From: Colimorpha sp045642445
GTDB lineage: Bacteria > Bacteroidota > Bacteroidia > Bacteroidales > P3
Direction of reading: 5' to 3'
Assembly: GCA_045642445.1 (NCBI GenBank)
Contig: JAZUIX010000209.1
Coordinates: forward strand, 1-13,690
DNA length: 13,690 nucleotides
Position numbers and translations under genes: made by a program. The notes beneath the pieces are model-generated. The model searched no databases. It was given only the letters and a program-made list of their open reading frames with translations, and was not told the DNA's origin. Shown piece after piece: positions 7,104 through 13,690 of the stretch (positions within the stretch are counted from its first letter, which is position 1; the number at the start of each line of letters is the position of its first letter).

Positions 7104-7136
7104 ATCGTTTAATTTAAAATTGTTTCTATTCTTTTT

Positions 7137-7150
7137 GTGAATCGTGAATT
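7137..7150 (+). repeat. Two GTGAATY heptamers in the atpB-pgk gap
   Basis: GTGAATC (7137-7143) is followed directly by GTGAATT (7144-7150). The same heptamer occurs four times in tandem at 13236-13263, upstream of arcA. Confidence 0.5.
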
Positions 7151-7169
7151 GACAAATGTTCGGCTATCA

Positions 7170-8378
7170 CTATTCTGCATGATGAGGCTCTGCAACAGCC
7201 ATGCCGATGTAGAGCGAGGTGAGCATGGTGAAGACGAAGGCCTGGATGTAAGCCACAAGGCATTCCAGCACGTCGATGAAGACGCTGAAAAGCACAGAGA
7301 CCACAGAAACACCTGCACCAACACCAATAGAAAGACTATTGCTCATGATGAAAATCAGGGTGACGAATCCGAGGATGACAATATGGCCTGCGGTCATATT
7401 GGCAAAAAGTCGGATCATCAGCACGATGGGCTTTGTAAACACACCCACCACCTCGATGAGAGGCATCAAGGGGAAGATTTTCAACCATGCAGGAACACCT
7501 GGGGTGTTGAAGATGTCAATCCAATAATGCTTGTTGCCGCTGAGGTTGGTGATGAAGAAGGTGATGAAAGCCAGCGTAGCCGTAACGGCAATATTGCCGG
7601 TAACATTGGCACCAGCGGGGAAGAAAGGTATCAGACCCATACAGTTGCTGAAGAAGATAAAGAAAAACAACGTCAGCAAGTAGGGCAGATATTTCTCATA
7701 GTGCTTCTCTCCTATCATGGGACGGACAATGCTGTCACGCACAAAGACCACCAAGAGCTCCACAAGCGACTGGATACCGTGGGGGGCTTCGTTTTCATGA
7801 CCTTGGTAGGCTTTCTTTGCAGCCATGACAATGACGATAAGCAGGATGCAGATAATCATGATGGCAGCAGGAACCTTTGTGATGGAAAGGTCGAGAGGTT
7901 TGACCTGATTGCCTGCTTCATCGAGCATAACCTCACCGTTCTCATCAACACACACAATCTCCTCTTTCTCGATGCCGCCACCCACAAGGCGGTAGCCCTT
8001 GTAGTCGGCATGACCGTGGTGGAAACGCGAGGACATGAAGACATCGAGGTGACCATTGTTGACCAAGATGATCGGCAGCGGAATAGCCACAGCGTGTTCC
8101 TCACCACTCTTGTCGAAATAGTCAAAGAGGTGCCAGGAGTGAGCGTCGGTCACATGGCCGATGATGATGGAGCCCGGGTTGAAGGATCCCTCTTCGTTTT
8201 CGGCATCAAGGTCTACAGCCACTTGGTCTTGAAACGCCTCGTCAACCTCCAATTGGTCGACAGCCACGCAGTTGTGGGAGATATTCTCATCTGCTGCCAA
8301 TTCGACAGTTTTCTGAGCTTGAGTCGAAAATCCGATAAACAGCGTCAAGGCTATCAATAAGATGGTTTTACATTTCAT
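7170..8378 (-). CDS. atpB: F0F1 ATP synthase subunit a
   Basis: Subunit a forms the two half-channels of the membrane F0 motor and carries the essential arginine. Here it is R323 in VLMIRLFANMTAGH, with Q379 in the last helix (AYIQAFVFTMLT) in the place of E. coli Q252. The GLIPFFPAGANVTGNIAVT segment (about 248-266) is also diagnostic. The 402 residues exceed the 270 of E. coli because of a signal peptide (residues 1-21, cut near TQA-Q) and an extracytoplasmic region of about 150 residues containing GHVTDAHSWHLFDY and AIPLPIILVNNGHLDVFMSS. This N-terminal arrangement is typical of Bacteroidota. Unusually, atpE, atpF, atpH and the F1 genes are not next to it: an RHH gene lies 20 bp upstream and pgk 66 bp downstream. 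The remaining subunits must be encoded elsewhere. Confidence 0.95.
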   Translation of the reverse strand: MKCKTILLIALTLFIGFSTQAQKTVELAADENISHNCVAVDQLEVDEAFQDQVAVDLDAENEEGSFNPGSIIIGHVTDAHSWHLFDYFDKSGEEHAVAIPLPIILVNNGHLDVFMSSRFHHGHADYKGYRLVGGGIEKEEIVCVDENGEVMLDEAGNQVKPLDLSITKVPAAIMIICILLIVIVMAAKKAYQGHENEAPHGIQSLVELLVVFVRDSIVRPMIGEKHYEKYLPYLLTLFFFIFFSNCMGLIPFFPAGANVTGNIAVTATLAFITFFITNLSGNKHYWIDIFNTPGVPAWLKIFPLMPLIEVVGVFTKPIVLMIRLFANMTAGHIVILGFVTLIFIMSNSLSIGVGAGVSVVSVLFSVFIDVLECLVAYIQAFVFTMLTSLYIGMAVAEPHHAE

Positions 8379-8398
8379 AGTGTAATCTATTTGTCAAA

Positions 8399-8647
8399 CT
8401 ATTCTGTTGTTTTAGATGTGCTGTTGAAGATATCAATCTGCAACGAGTCGAAAAGTCCAAGTTGGTTTTGTGGCTCAGCATTGGATAGCTGCAACTTGTA
8501 TTCGCGCAAATACTCGCGCAAGATGCGTCGCATGGCGTCAGGGCGTGTGAGGCCGTGTTCCTTGGCATAACACGCCAGCAGTTTGCCCTCCCGCTCTGGG
8601 AGGGCGATGCTGATGCGTTTATTTTTATGCGTCTTGGACTTCTGCAT
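8399..8647 (-). CDS. Small ribbon-helix-helix (CopG/Arc-like) protein with a QLGLF motif
   Basis: This is an 82-residue basic protein. Residues 11-17 (RISIALP) would form the beta strand, and residues 18-50 (EREGKLLACYAKEHGLTRPDAMRRILREYLREY) two helices, as in Arc/MetJ/CopG dimers that insert a beta-ribbon in the DNA major groove. The C-terminal tail reads NQLGLFDSLQIDIFN. QLGLF (62-66) matches the QLxLF consensus for binding the DNA polymerase sliding clamp, though no such role is known to me for this family. The start at 8647 lies 4 bp after the DUF2723 stop; an in-frame ATG at 8668 would add 7 residues and overlap that gene by 17 bp. An 8-bp-arm inverted repeat lies inside the gene. The downstream gene atpB begins 20 bp on. 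A transcriptional regulator or an orphan antitoxin-like protein are both possible; no toxin gene is adjacent. Confidence 0.75.
   Translation of the reverse strand: MQKSKTHKNKRISIALPEREGKLLACYAKEHGLTRPDAMRRILREYLREYKLQLSNAEPQNQLGLFDSLQIDIFNSTSKTTE
8585..8605. repeat. Inverted repeat with 8-bp arms within the RHH gene
   Basis: GCCCTCCC (8585-8592) and GGGAGGGC (8598-8605) are perfect inverted copies around a 5-base spacer. They encode the ALPEREGK segment. The arms could form a strong hairpin in the mRNA, or be an operator for a dimeric DNA-binding protein, or be a chance result of codon choice. Confidence 0.5.
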
Positions 8648-8651
8648 GGTG

Positions 8652-11600
8652 TTAGAGTTGAAAACCATTTTGCGAAAGCAGGCTCATCGTCTGCTCAGCA
8701 CGTTGATTGTCATTGAGCACATTGACAGCAATCTCGTGGAGACCGTAAACAATCTGGGCTGTCTCCTGCAAGTTTCCTGCCACACCTGCCGACTTGTTGG
8801 TCTTGGCATACTGAGTATAGTAAGCCATATCTTGATTGTAGTAAGTAAAGATTGCATCCCACAGTTGGGCGGCCTTTTCCTTGCCGTAAACATCATAATA
8901 GATGTCAATCATCATGACGCTATACTTGTCGTATACGAAATTGGGTGCGGGGAAGAACTTCTCGCTGAGGTCGAGCATCTGACGGGCGCGAGCGGTGTCG
9001 CCTTTGAACACAAGTTCTTTGGCAGCCACAGCAAATGTCTGACGCTGCACGGTGCCCATATTCATACTCACGGGATCAACATAGATGTCGGCATTGAGGT
9101 TGCCCCATGCCAACGGCTGCATCTCGCCCGAAGCATCCTTGTAGCCATTGATGAAATAGTCGTAGGATTCCTCGGTGAACGACTGCAGGGTATAATGGTT
9201 CTCGTGATTGTCGAAAAGCACGGGCTGGCCTTCCTTGGCGCGATAAGGGATAATCTTATAGTTCATACCATCCTGAACGACATATTCGCGAACAGGGGTG
9301 AACACGCGCTGGATGTAGCTCGGGTTCATGATGTTGATGTCGCGGCGGAACTTGTTGGTGCCGATGATGTCGAGCATCATAAGTTCGTGGCGGAACAGCG
9401 ATCCTTTGTTGATCTGCCAACGAATCACGGGGTCAATCTTGTCCGCAATCTCGGCGGGGATAACGCCGCGTTTCACGAGGTCGGGAACATCGAGGGTAAT
9501 CTTGAAATGGCTGGTGGGCAGCACTATCACCTCCTCGCCACGATTGTCGCGAGCCTTGAATTTCTCGGGATGGTCGCGCAGCAATGCCAGCACATCCGAT
9601 ACTTCGAGATACTCGTTGGTGCGGTCCTGCATATACACCACATCCTTGCCAAGTCCGTAGAAGTCTTTGGGCAGAGTAAACTCCACGGGGTCGGATTCGT
9701 ACAGTTTGTTATACAACTGTTCGACATACCAATACATGCCCGAGAGGGTGTAGTTAAGTATGCGCACATCTGGGCGGAAGCCTTCAACCTCCTGGGCATA
9801 CCACAGGGGGAAGGTATCGTTGTCGCCAAAGGTAATCAGGATGCCGTTTTCATCGACCGAGGCAAGATAATTCTTGGCAAAGTCGCGGGCGGCATACTTC
9901 TCCGAGCGGTCGTGGTCGTCCCAGTTCTCCGAGGCCATCAACACCGGCACACCCAACATGCAGAGCACGAAGACCACAGGCATGACCACCTTGTAGAGGT
10001 TCTCTTTCTTCAACAGACGGGTGATGAAGTCGGCCAAAGCCATAACTCCCAAACCAATCCAGATGGCGAAGAAGCTGAACGATCCCACGAAGGCATAGTC
10101 ACGCTCACGCGGCTGGCGCGGAGGCATATTCAGGTAGATGCCGATAGCAATACCGGTCATGAAGAACATGATGAACACGATGAAGGCGTCCTTCTTGTTC
10201 CTCTTGATGTGGTAGATGAGGCCGATGATGCCCAGCAGCAACGGAAGCAGATAATAGACATTGCGGGCCTTATTCTGCTTCATGTGGTCGGGCAGGTTGT
10301 CCTGAGGTCCGAGACGGGCCTCATCAATAGCCTTGATGCCGCAAATCCAGTTACCATTCATATAGTCGCGCGTACCGTCATCGTTGAAGTAATGACCCTG
10401 GATGTCGTTTTGTCGACCAGCGAAATTCCACATGAAATAACGCCAATACATCCAACCCATCTGGTAGCCGTTGAAATACTTCAGGTTCTGAGCTGCAGTA
10501 GGCTTATGGTCGCCACGACATTTGCCGGCCCAGTACTCATAAAACTGCGGGTGACGGCGATCGTTATCGTTGCTATACATGCGGGGGAAGGTGCCCGTAT
10601 GGTTCTTGCGGTAGATGAATTTCTGCTGATACGAAGCGGGGATGTAGCAATCCTTGCCCTTGGCGTTCTTGCCACGGACATACTTGGTATAGCCCTGCTC
10701 GGCATCGATGGGGTCGCCGGCGGTGTAGTACTGACCCGAGAACAGCGGCGTGTCGCCATACTGCTCACGACCCAGATATGCACGCATAGCCACAGCGTCC
10801 TTAGGGGCGTTCTCGTTGAGCGGGGTATTGGTATTGGCGCGAATCACCAGCACGAAGAAGGTGGAATAGCCAATAACCAGCATCAAGAAACCCAACACGG
10901 CTGCATTGACCACGGGACGGTTCTTCTTTTTGGGCGAAGTGTACCACAAGCCCCACACTATCAATGCGGCCAAGCATACGAAGAAGAATATGGTGCCCGA
11001 GTTGAAGGGCAGGCCCAACGTGTTGACAAAGAACACATCAAAAGCCGAATCAACATTCACAATGCCCGGGATGATGCCCCACAGGATGAGGGCCAGCAGC
11101 ACCACCGAGATGACTCCGCTCCAGATGAACCCCTTAACCGTAGTTTGGGGCCATTTGCGGAAATACACCACATACACAATGGCGGGCACGGTAAGCAAGT
11201 TCAACAGGTGCACGCCGATAGCCACACCTACCAACAAGCACACCAGCACCAACCAACGCAGCGAACGCGGGTCGTCGGCCTGCTCTTCCCATTTCAAAAT
11301 GGCCCAGAACACCACCGCCGTAAAGAACGACGACATGGCATAAACCTCGCCTTCGACAGCTGAGAACCAGAATGTGTCGCTGAAGGTGTAGGCCAAAGCG
11401 CCCACGATACCGGCAGCAAAAACGCCCCAAGTGCGCGGGTCTTTGATATCGGGATTCTTCGGGTCGGGAAGCAGATGCTTGCCCAACAAAGTGATGCCCC
11501 AGAAAAGGAACAGGATGGTGCAACCGCTGCACACTGCCGACATAACATTGACGGCATGTGCCACCGTTTCAGGCGTAGAGAACATCGAGAAGAGACGTCC

Positions 11601-11780
11601 TATCAGCTGGAACGAAGGTGCTCCCGGAGGATGTCCCACTTGCAGTTTGAATGCTGTGGCGATGTACTCACCACAATCCCACCACGATGCTGTGGCTTCG
11701 GCAGTCAAGATGTAAACAGTACAGGCCACTATGCACACCAGCCAGCCTATAATGTTGTTCATCAGATGGTACTTTTTCAT
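8652..11780 (-). CDS. DUF2723/TMEM260-like membrane protein (putative GT-C-type protein O-mannosyltransferase)
   Basis: This 1042-residue polytopic protein has about a dozen membrane helices in its first about 620 residues. Family landmarks are ASWWDCGEYIATA (31-43) and LQVGHPPGAP (46-55) in the first extracytoplasmic loop, with acidic residues (D35, E38) placed like the catalytic Asp/Glu of GT-C enzymes. PRQPRERDYAF (554-564) and FGDNDTFPLWYAQE (651-664) follow. The C-terminal about 350 residues are soluble. DUF2723 is abundant in Bacteroidota, and its human homologue TMEM260 O-mannosylates IPT domains. By inference this protein glycosylates exported proteins at the inner membrane; the substrate is unknown. 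It lies 57 bp after arcA and 4 bp before the RHH gene. The antisense strand is also open for 926 codons, which I read as a codon-usage effect. Confidence 0.9.
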   Translation of the reverse strand: MKKYHLMNNIIGWLVCIVACTVYILTAEATASWWDCGEYIATAFKLQVGHPPGAPSFQLIGRLFSMFSTPETVAHAVNVMSAVCSGCTILFLFWGITLLGKHLLPDPKNPDIKDPRTWGVFAAGIVGALAYTFSDTFWFSAVEGEVYAMSSFFTAVVFWAILKWEEQADDPRSLRWLVLVCLLVGVAIGVHLLNLLTVPAIVYVVYFRKWPQTTVKGFIWSGVISVVLLALILWGIIPGIVNVDSAFDVFFVNTLGLPFNSGTIFFFVCLAALIVWGLWYTSPKKKNRPVVNAAVLGFLMLVIGYSTFFVLVIRANTNTPLNENAPKDAVAMRAYLGREQYGDTPLFSGQYYTAGDPIDAEQGYTKYVRGKNAKGKDCYIPASYQQKFIYRKNHTGTFPRMYSNDNDRRHPQFYEYWAGKCRGDHKPTAAQNLKYFNGYQMGWMYWRYFMWNFAGRQNDIQGHYFNDDGTRDYMNGNWICGIKAIDEARLGPQDNLPDHMKQNKARNVYYLLPLLLGIIGLIYHIKRNKKDAFIVFIMFFMTGIAIGIYLNMPPRQPRERDYAFVGSFSFFAIWIGLGVMALADFITRLLKKENLYKVVMPVVFVLCMLGVPVLMASENWDDHDRSEKYAARDFAKNYLASVDENGILITFGDNDTFPLWYAQEVEGFRPDVRILNYTLSGMYWYVEQLYNKLYESDPVEFTLPKDFYGLGKDVVYMQDRTNEYLEVSDVLALLRDHPEKFKARDNRGEEVIVLPTSHFKITLDVPDLVKRGVIPAEIADKIDPVIRWQINKGSLFRHELMMLDIIGTNKFRRDINIMNPSYIQRVFTPVREYVVQDGMNYKIIPYRAKEGQPVLFDNHENHYTLQSFTEESYDYFINGYKDASGEMQPLAWGNLNADIYVDPVSMNMGTVQRQTFAVAAKELVFKGDTARARQMLDLSEKFFPAPNFVYDKYSVMMIDIYYDVYGKEKAAQLWDAIFTYYNQDMAYYTQYAKTNKSAGVAGNLQETAQIVYGLHEIAVNVLNDNQRAEQTMSLLSQNGFQL

Positions 11781-11837
11781 TGTAGTGTATTTAGATTAAT
11801 ATAATGTTTCAATTAATTAAATCAGTATACCTAAACT

Positions 11838-13097
11838 CTAAACCAGGTCTCGGTTAATCGGCATCGTCATGCAGCGGGCTCCACCACCTCCACGAGGCAG
11901 TTCCGAAGCCTTGAAGGTGACCACAAACTGCTTGTAGTCGTCCATGCTGACCTTTCCGCTGCACACATCATCGGCGTCGAGCACCTCAAAACCGGCCCTG
12001 TTCAACGCCTCGATGGTATAGAGATTGCGCTCGTAGCCAATCACCTTGCCGTCATCAAGCGCAAAGAAATTGGCACCGCTGTGCCACTGCTCGCGGTCCT
12101 GATACACATAGTCGCCCGCACCACAAAGCACCGGCTTCATGTCCATGCCGCACAATTTCAATCCCGCAAGCAAATCCTTGCACTCCTTGACATGCACCTT
12201 GCCATTGTCGCACTCGAGAATCGTGGTGGCCTTACCTGCAAAAACACCCTGTTTCTCAATCATCGGGGCATACACCATGTTCGTGTGGCTGCCCAAAAAC
12301 GTGTGCACCATATCGAGATGGATGAACGAATCGGGCTTGTGGGGCAGTTCCTGCACGAGGATGCGGAACTTGGGGCGCTCCTGGGCAAATCTCTCGGCCA
12401 AAACCATGATGCCCTTATGGTTGGTGCGGATACCCTCGCCAATGCAGAGGAAATCAGGCGCGGCAATCTGCACGTCGCCACCCTCGGTACGGGCACCTGC
12501 AACGGTATCCTTCACACAGAAGGTCTCCGCATGGAAATACTGCTCGAAGATGGCCTTATAAATCATCGTTTCGCGCTGACGCACAGCAAACGACATCGAA
12601 TTGATCAACACCTTGTCATACACCGACGACGAAGCGTCGCGGGTAAAAAACAGATTATACAGCGGCTTGAGCGTATAGCGCGACTCGGCAAAAGTGCTCG
12701 GGTCGGTGTCCGAATGATACGGCACACCCTCAATCAGTTCCTTGGCCAACTTGCGACTGTCGTGCTGCTCCAACTGATCCACCAAATACATGCACCCTTC
12801 GGCCTTGCAACTGCCCACTACCAAGCTCGCACGCAAATCGTCATCTTCCAAAAGCTCGGCCAAAACATCCTCCACATAATACACCTTCGTGAACTTCTCG
12901 AACACACCGCTGAAAGCGGCATACTCCTTGTCCACGATATGCTTGCTCAGAATGTCGCTATAAAGGGCTTGTGGGGCCGAAGCGGGCGTCATGCGCTCAA
13001 TCTCCACCCCTGGCCGATGCAGCAGCACAGCATTCAAATGACCGTACTCACTCGAGACATTTACCTTGGTTTTCTTATTATCTATATTCTCATTCAT
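11838..13097 (-). CDS. arcA: Arginine deiminase
   Basis: ArcA hydrolyses arginine to citrulline and ammonia, the first step of the arginine deiminase pathway, which yields ATP through carbamate kinase and raises pH. The 419 residues carry the guanidine-modifying-enzyme landmarks: LFFTRD (149-154), TEGGD (204-208, substrate carboxylates), HLDMVHTFL (His/Asp of the catalytic set, 260-268), and GGARCMTMP with the nucleophile Cys409 near the C-terminus. All expected catalytic residues are present and the length is typical (about 405-420). The start at 13097 gives a short charged N-terminus (MNENIDNKKTKV) before the conserved SEYGHLNAVLLHRPG segment. No ornithine carbamoyltransferase or carbamate kinase gene is within the window. 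A TAnnTTTG promoter box lies about 70 bp upstream, so this gene probably opens the transcript. Confidence 0.95.
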   Translation of the reverse strand: MNENIDNKKTKVNVSSEYGHLNAVLLHRPGVEIERMTPASAPQALYSDILSKHIVDKEYAAFSGVFEKFTKVYYVEDVLAELLEDDDLRASLVVGSCKAEGCMYLVDQLEQHDSRKLAKELIEGVPYHSDTDPSTFAESRYTLKPLYNLFFTRDASSSVYDKVLINSMSFAVRQRETMIYKAIFEQYFHAETFCVKDTVAGARTEGGDVQIAAPDFLCIGEGIRTNHKGIMVLAERFAQERPKFRILVQELPHKPDSFIHLDMVHTFLGSHTNMVYAPMIEKQGVFAGKATTILECDNGKVHVKECKDLLAGLKLCGMDMKPVLCGAGDYVYQDREQWHSGANFFALDDGKVIGYERNLYTIEALNRAGFEVLDADDVCSGKVSMDDYKQFVVTFKASELPRGGGGARCMTMPINRDLV

Positions 13098-13168
13098 ATT
13101 CTAAAATTAAATGTTAGACGCTGTCAAACAACGCCTTTCACCCACAATATACTATATTGCAGAATATG

Positions 13169-13202
13169 CAAATATACGATTTTTTTCTAAAACAACATCA
13201 AA
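13169..13202 (-). promoter_or_regulatory. Bacteroidota-type promoter for arcA
   Basis: Minus-strand TATATTTG (13176-13169) matches the TAnnTTTG -7 box of Bacteroidota sigma factor promoters. TTTG at 13202-13199 is a plausible -33 box with a 22-bp spacer, slightly longer than the usual 19-21. The predicted leader is about 65 nt, AT-rich, ending at the arcA ATG. Confidence 0.55.
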
Positions 13203-13235
13203 AAAAATCCTTTTTCTCACATTTTTTTTAAAAAA

Positions 13236-13263
13236 GTGAATTGTGAATTGTGAAATGTGAATA
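13236..13263 (+). repeat. Four tandem GTGAATT-like heptamers
   Basis: The units are GTGAATT, GTGAATT, GTGAAAT and GTGAATA. Two more units of this type occur upstream of pgk at 7137-7150. Confidence 0.65.
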
Positions 13264-13375
13264 GGTGGCTGACGCCAAATTCTCAATTCATAAAGTTCTC
13301 AATTTACCATTTTAACATTTTATCCCATTATTGCGTTCTTTGCTCTTTCATTATTTCTTCACTATTGGTGGGACA

Positions 13376-13408
13376 ATATTGGGAGGATATTGGGAGAATA
13401 TTGGGAGA
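13376..13408 (+). repeat. Three tandem 11-bp iterons
   Basis: ATATTGGGAGG is followed by two copies of ATATTGGGAGA, with no gaps. The period is close to one helical turn, so the GGGAG core would recur on one face of the DNA. It lies 279-311 bp upstream of arcA. Confidence 0.65.
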
Positions 13409-13498
13409 ATCTGTTTGCCACATCGACACCTTAATTTAACTCATTCTAACATATCTGTTAAAATGCTCGGAGTAAAAATCAAACGTTTTTTTGATGCC

Positions 13499-13519
13499 TC
13501 AATTTTCAATTCTCAATTC
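13499..13519 (+). repeat. Three tandem TCAATTY heptamers abutting element copy 2
   Basis: TCAATTT, TCAATTC and TCAATTC lie in tandem and end exactly where the AAGGTGGG terminus of the second element starts. A related TTCTCAATT motif occurs twice at about 13280-13306. Confidence 0.55.
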
Positions 13520-13690
13520 AAGGTGGGTTCTATAAATTGATTTCTTGGGATTTCGGAGTGGTTTTCGAGCAGATTGCTGTGCAGAACGAGGAAGCGTAGC
13601 GGGCTACGTGACCGAGTGATAAACAGCAAGATGCCGGAAAACGCCCGAAATCGCAGAAAAGTATTTTATTTTTCATTATCTTCATACGTT
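13520..13690. mobile_element. MITE-like dispersed repeat, copy 2 (short form, runs off the window)
   Basis: The first 19 bp (13520-13538) equal the left terminal repeat of copy 1. The following about 65 bp match copy 1 with scattered substitutions. After GGGCT (13605), 9 bp replace 75 bp of copy 1. AGTGATAAAC follows and then, after skipping 72 bp between AAAC repeats, the right part of copy 1 continues unchanged to the window edge. The last 20 bp, including the right terminal repeat, should lie just outside, giving an expected total of about 191 bp. Confidence 0.75.
13530..13685 (-). CDS. Element-borne small ORF, 51 aa, short form
   Basis: This is the counterpart of the 97-codon frame in copy 1, with the same first 22 residues and a C-terminus of AICSKTTPKSQEINL. 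It is complete in the window, with the ATG at 13685 and a TAG inside the terminal repeat. Two in-frame length differences (22 and 24 codons) separate it from the long form. No function can be assigned, and translation is uncertain. Confidence 0.3.
   Translation of the reverse strand: MKIMKNKILFCDFGRFPASCCLSLGHVARYASSFCTAICSKTTPKSQEINL

Larger units (their letters stand above)
13098..13519. other. Gene-poor region upstream of arcA
   Basis: These 422 bp are AT-rich and contain no convincing gene; the short plus-strand frames show no family resemblance. They hold the arcA promoter, an imperfect A/T palindrome (13218-13238), a GTGAATT heptamer array (13236-13263), three 11-bp iterons (13376-13408) and a TCAATTY heptamer array that ends at the second repeat element (13499-13519). 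Confidence 0.6.

Noticed and set aside
5892..7112. A 406-codon plus-strand frame opposite pgk
   Set aside because: It mirrors the pgk frame nearly end to end and its translation shows no family motif; pgk itself is unmistakable.
7137..8360. A 407-codon plus-strand frame opposite atpB
   Set aside because: It is a complementary-strand shadow; the His/Asp-rich translation has no hydrophobic segments or motifs.
8583..11363. A 926-codon open frame on the plus strand opposite the DUF2723 gene
   Set aside because: It is exactly antisense to a gene with clear family motifs. Its protein is rich in His, Gly and Val with no recognisable domain, as expected when codons ending in C or G on the true strand leave the antisense frame free of stops.
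12081..13190. A 369-codon plus-strand frame opposite arcA
   Set aside because: It runs antisense to a gene with a full catalytic residue set and extends only slightly past it.
13257..13540. Two short plus-strand frames (60 and 69 codons) upstream of arcA
   Set aside because: They cover low-complexity AT-rich DNA and tandem repeats, and the second ends inside the repeat element; no family resemblance.

Overview
The window looks like a chromosomal segment of an anaerobic, Gram-negative member of the Bacteroidota, most likely Bacteroidales. The grounds are a modular secreted protein of the kind exported by the type IX secretion system, a DUF2723/TMEM260-like membrane protein of Bacteroidota type, an ATP synthase subunit a with an N-terminal signal peptide and long extracytoplasmic domain, and a TAnnTTTG promoter box upstream of the arginine deiminase gene. 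No genus can be named from the sequence alone.

Every convincing gene lies on the minus strand, so transcription runs from right to left. In that order they are: arginine deiminase (13097-11838), a DUF2723 protein (11780-8652), a small ribbon-helix-helix protein (8647-8399), ATP synthase subunit a (8378-7170), phosphoglycerate kinase (7103-5907), an LTA-synthase-type sulfatase/phosphotransferase-fold membrane protein (5820-3436), phosphopantetheine adenylyltransferase (3050-2613), and a large secreted adhesin-like protein (2616 to beyond base 1). Spacings are short: 57, 4, 20, 66 and 86 bp, then a 385-bp gap, then a 4-bp overlap. The first six genes could form one or two transcripts. They mix energy metabolism (arcA, atpB, pgk) with envelope functions (DUF2723, LtaS-like, adhesin), and atpB stands apart from the rest of the ATP synthase genes.

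The most unusual content is a dispersed repeat. A 329-bp element at 3085-3413 has perfect 19-bp terminal inverted repeats. It fills the gap between the LtaS-like gene and coaD and ends 34 bp before the coaD start codon. A second, shorter copy in the same orientation begins at 13520 and runs off the right edge. Each copy carries one minus-strand reading frame (97 and 51 codons) with the same first 22 residues and nearly the same last 28. The two length differences between copies (66 and 72 nt) are both multiples of three. The longer copy also contains nested inverted repeats that the shorter one lacks. This resembles a small non-autonomous mobile element or structured repeat family.

Other points are a CoaD with an unusual short C-terminus translationally overlapped with the adhesin gene, a possible sliding-clamp-binding motif (QLGLF) in the small ribbon-helix-helix protein, and several short tandem repeats and hairpins between genes. 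The 13098-13519 gap upstream of arcA holds a promoter and low-complexity repeats but no convincing gene.
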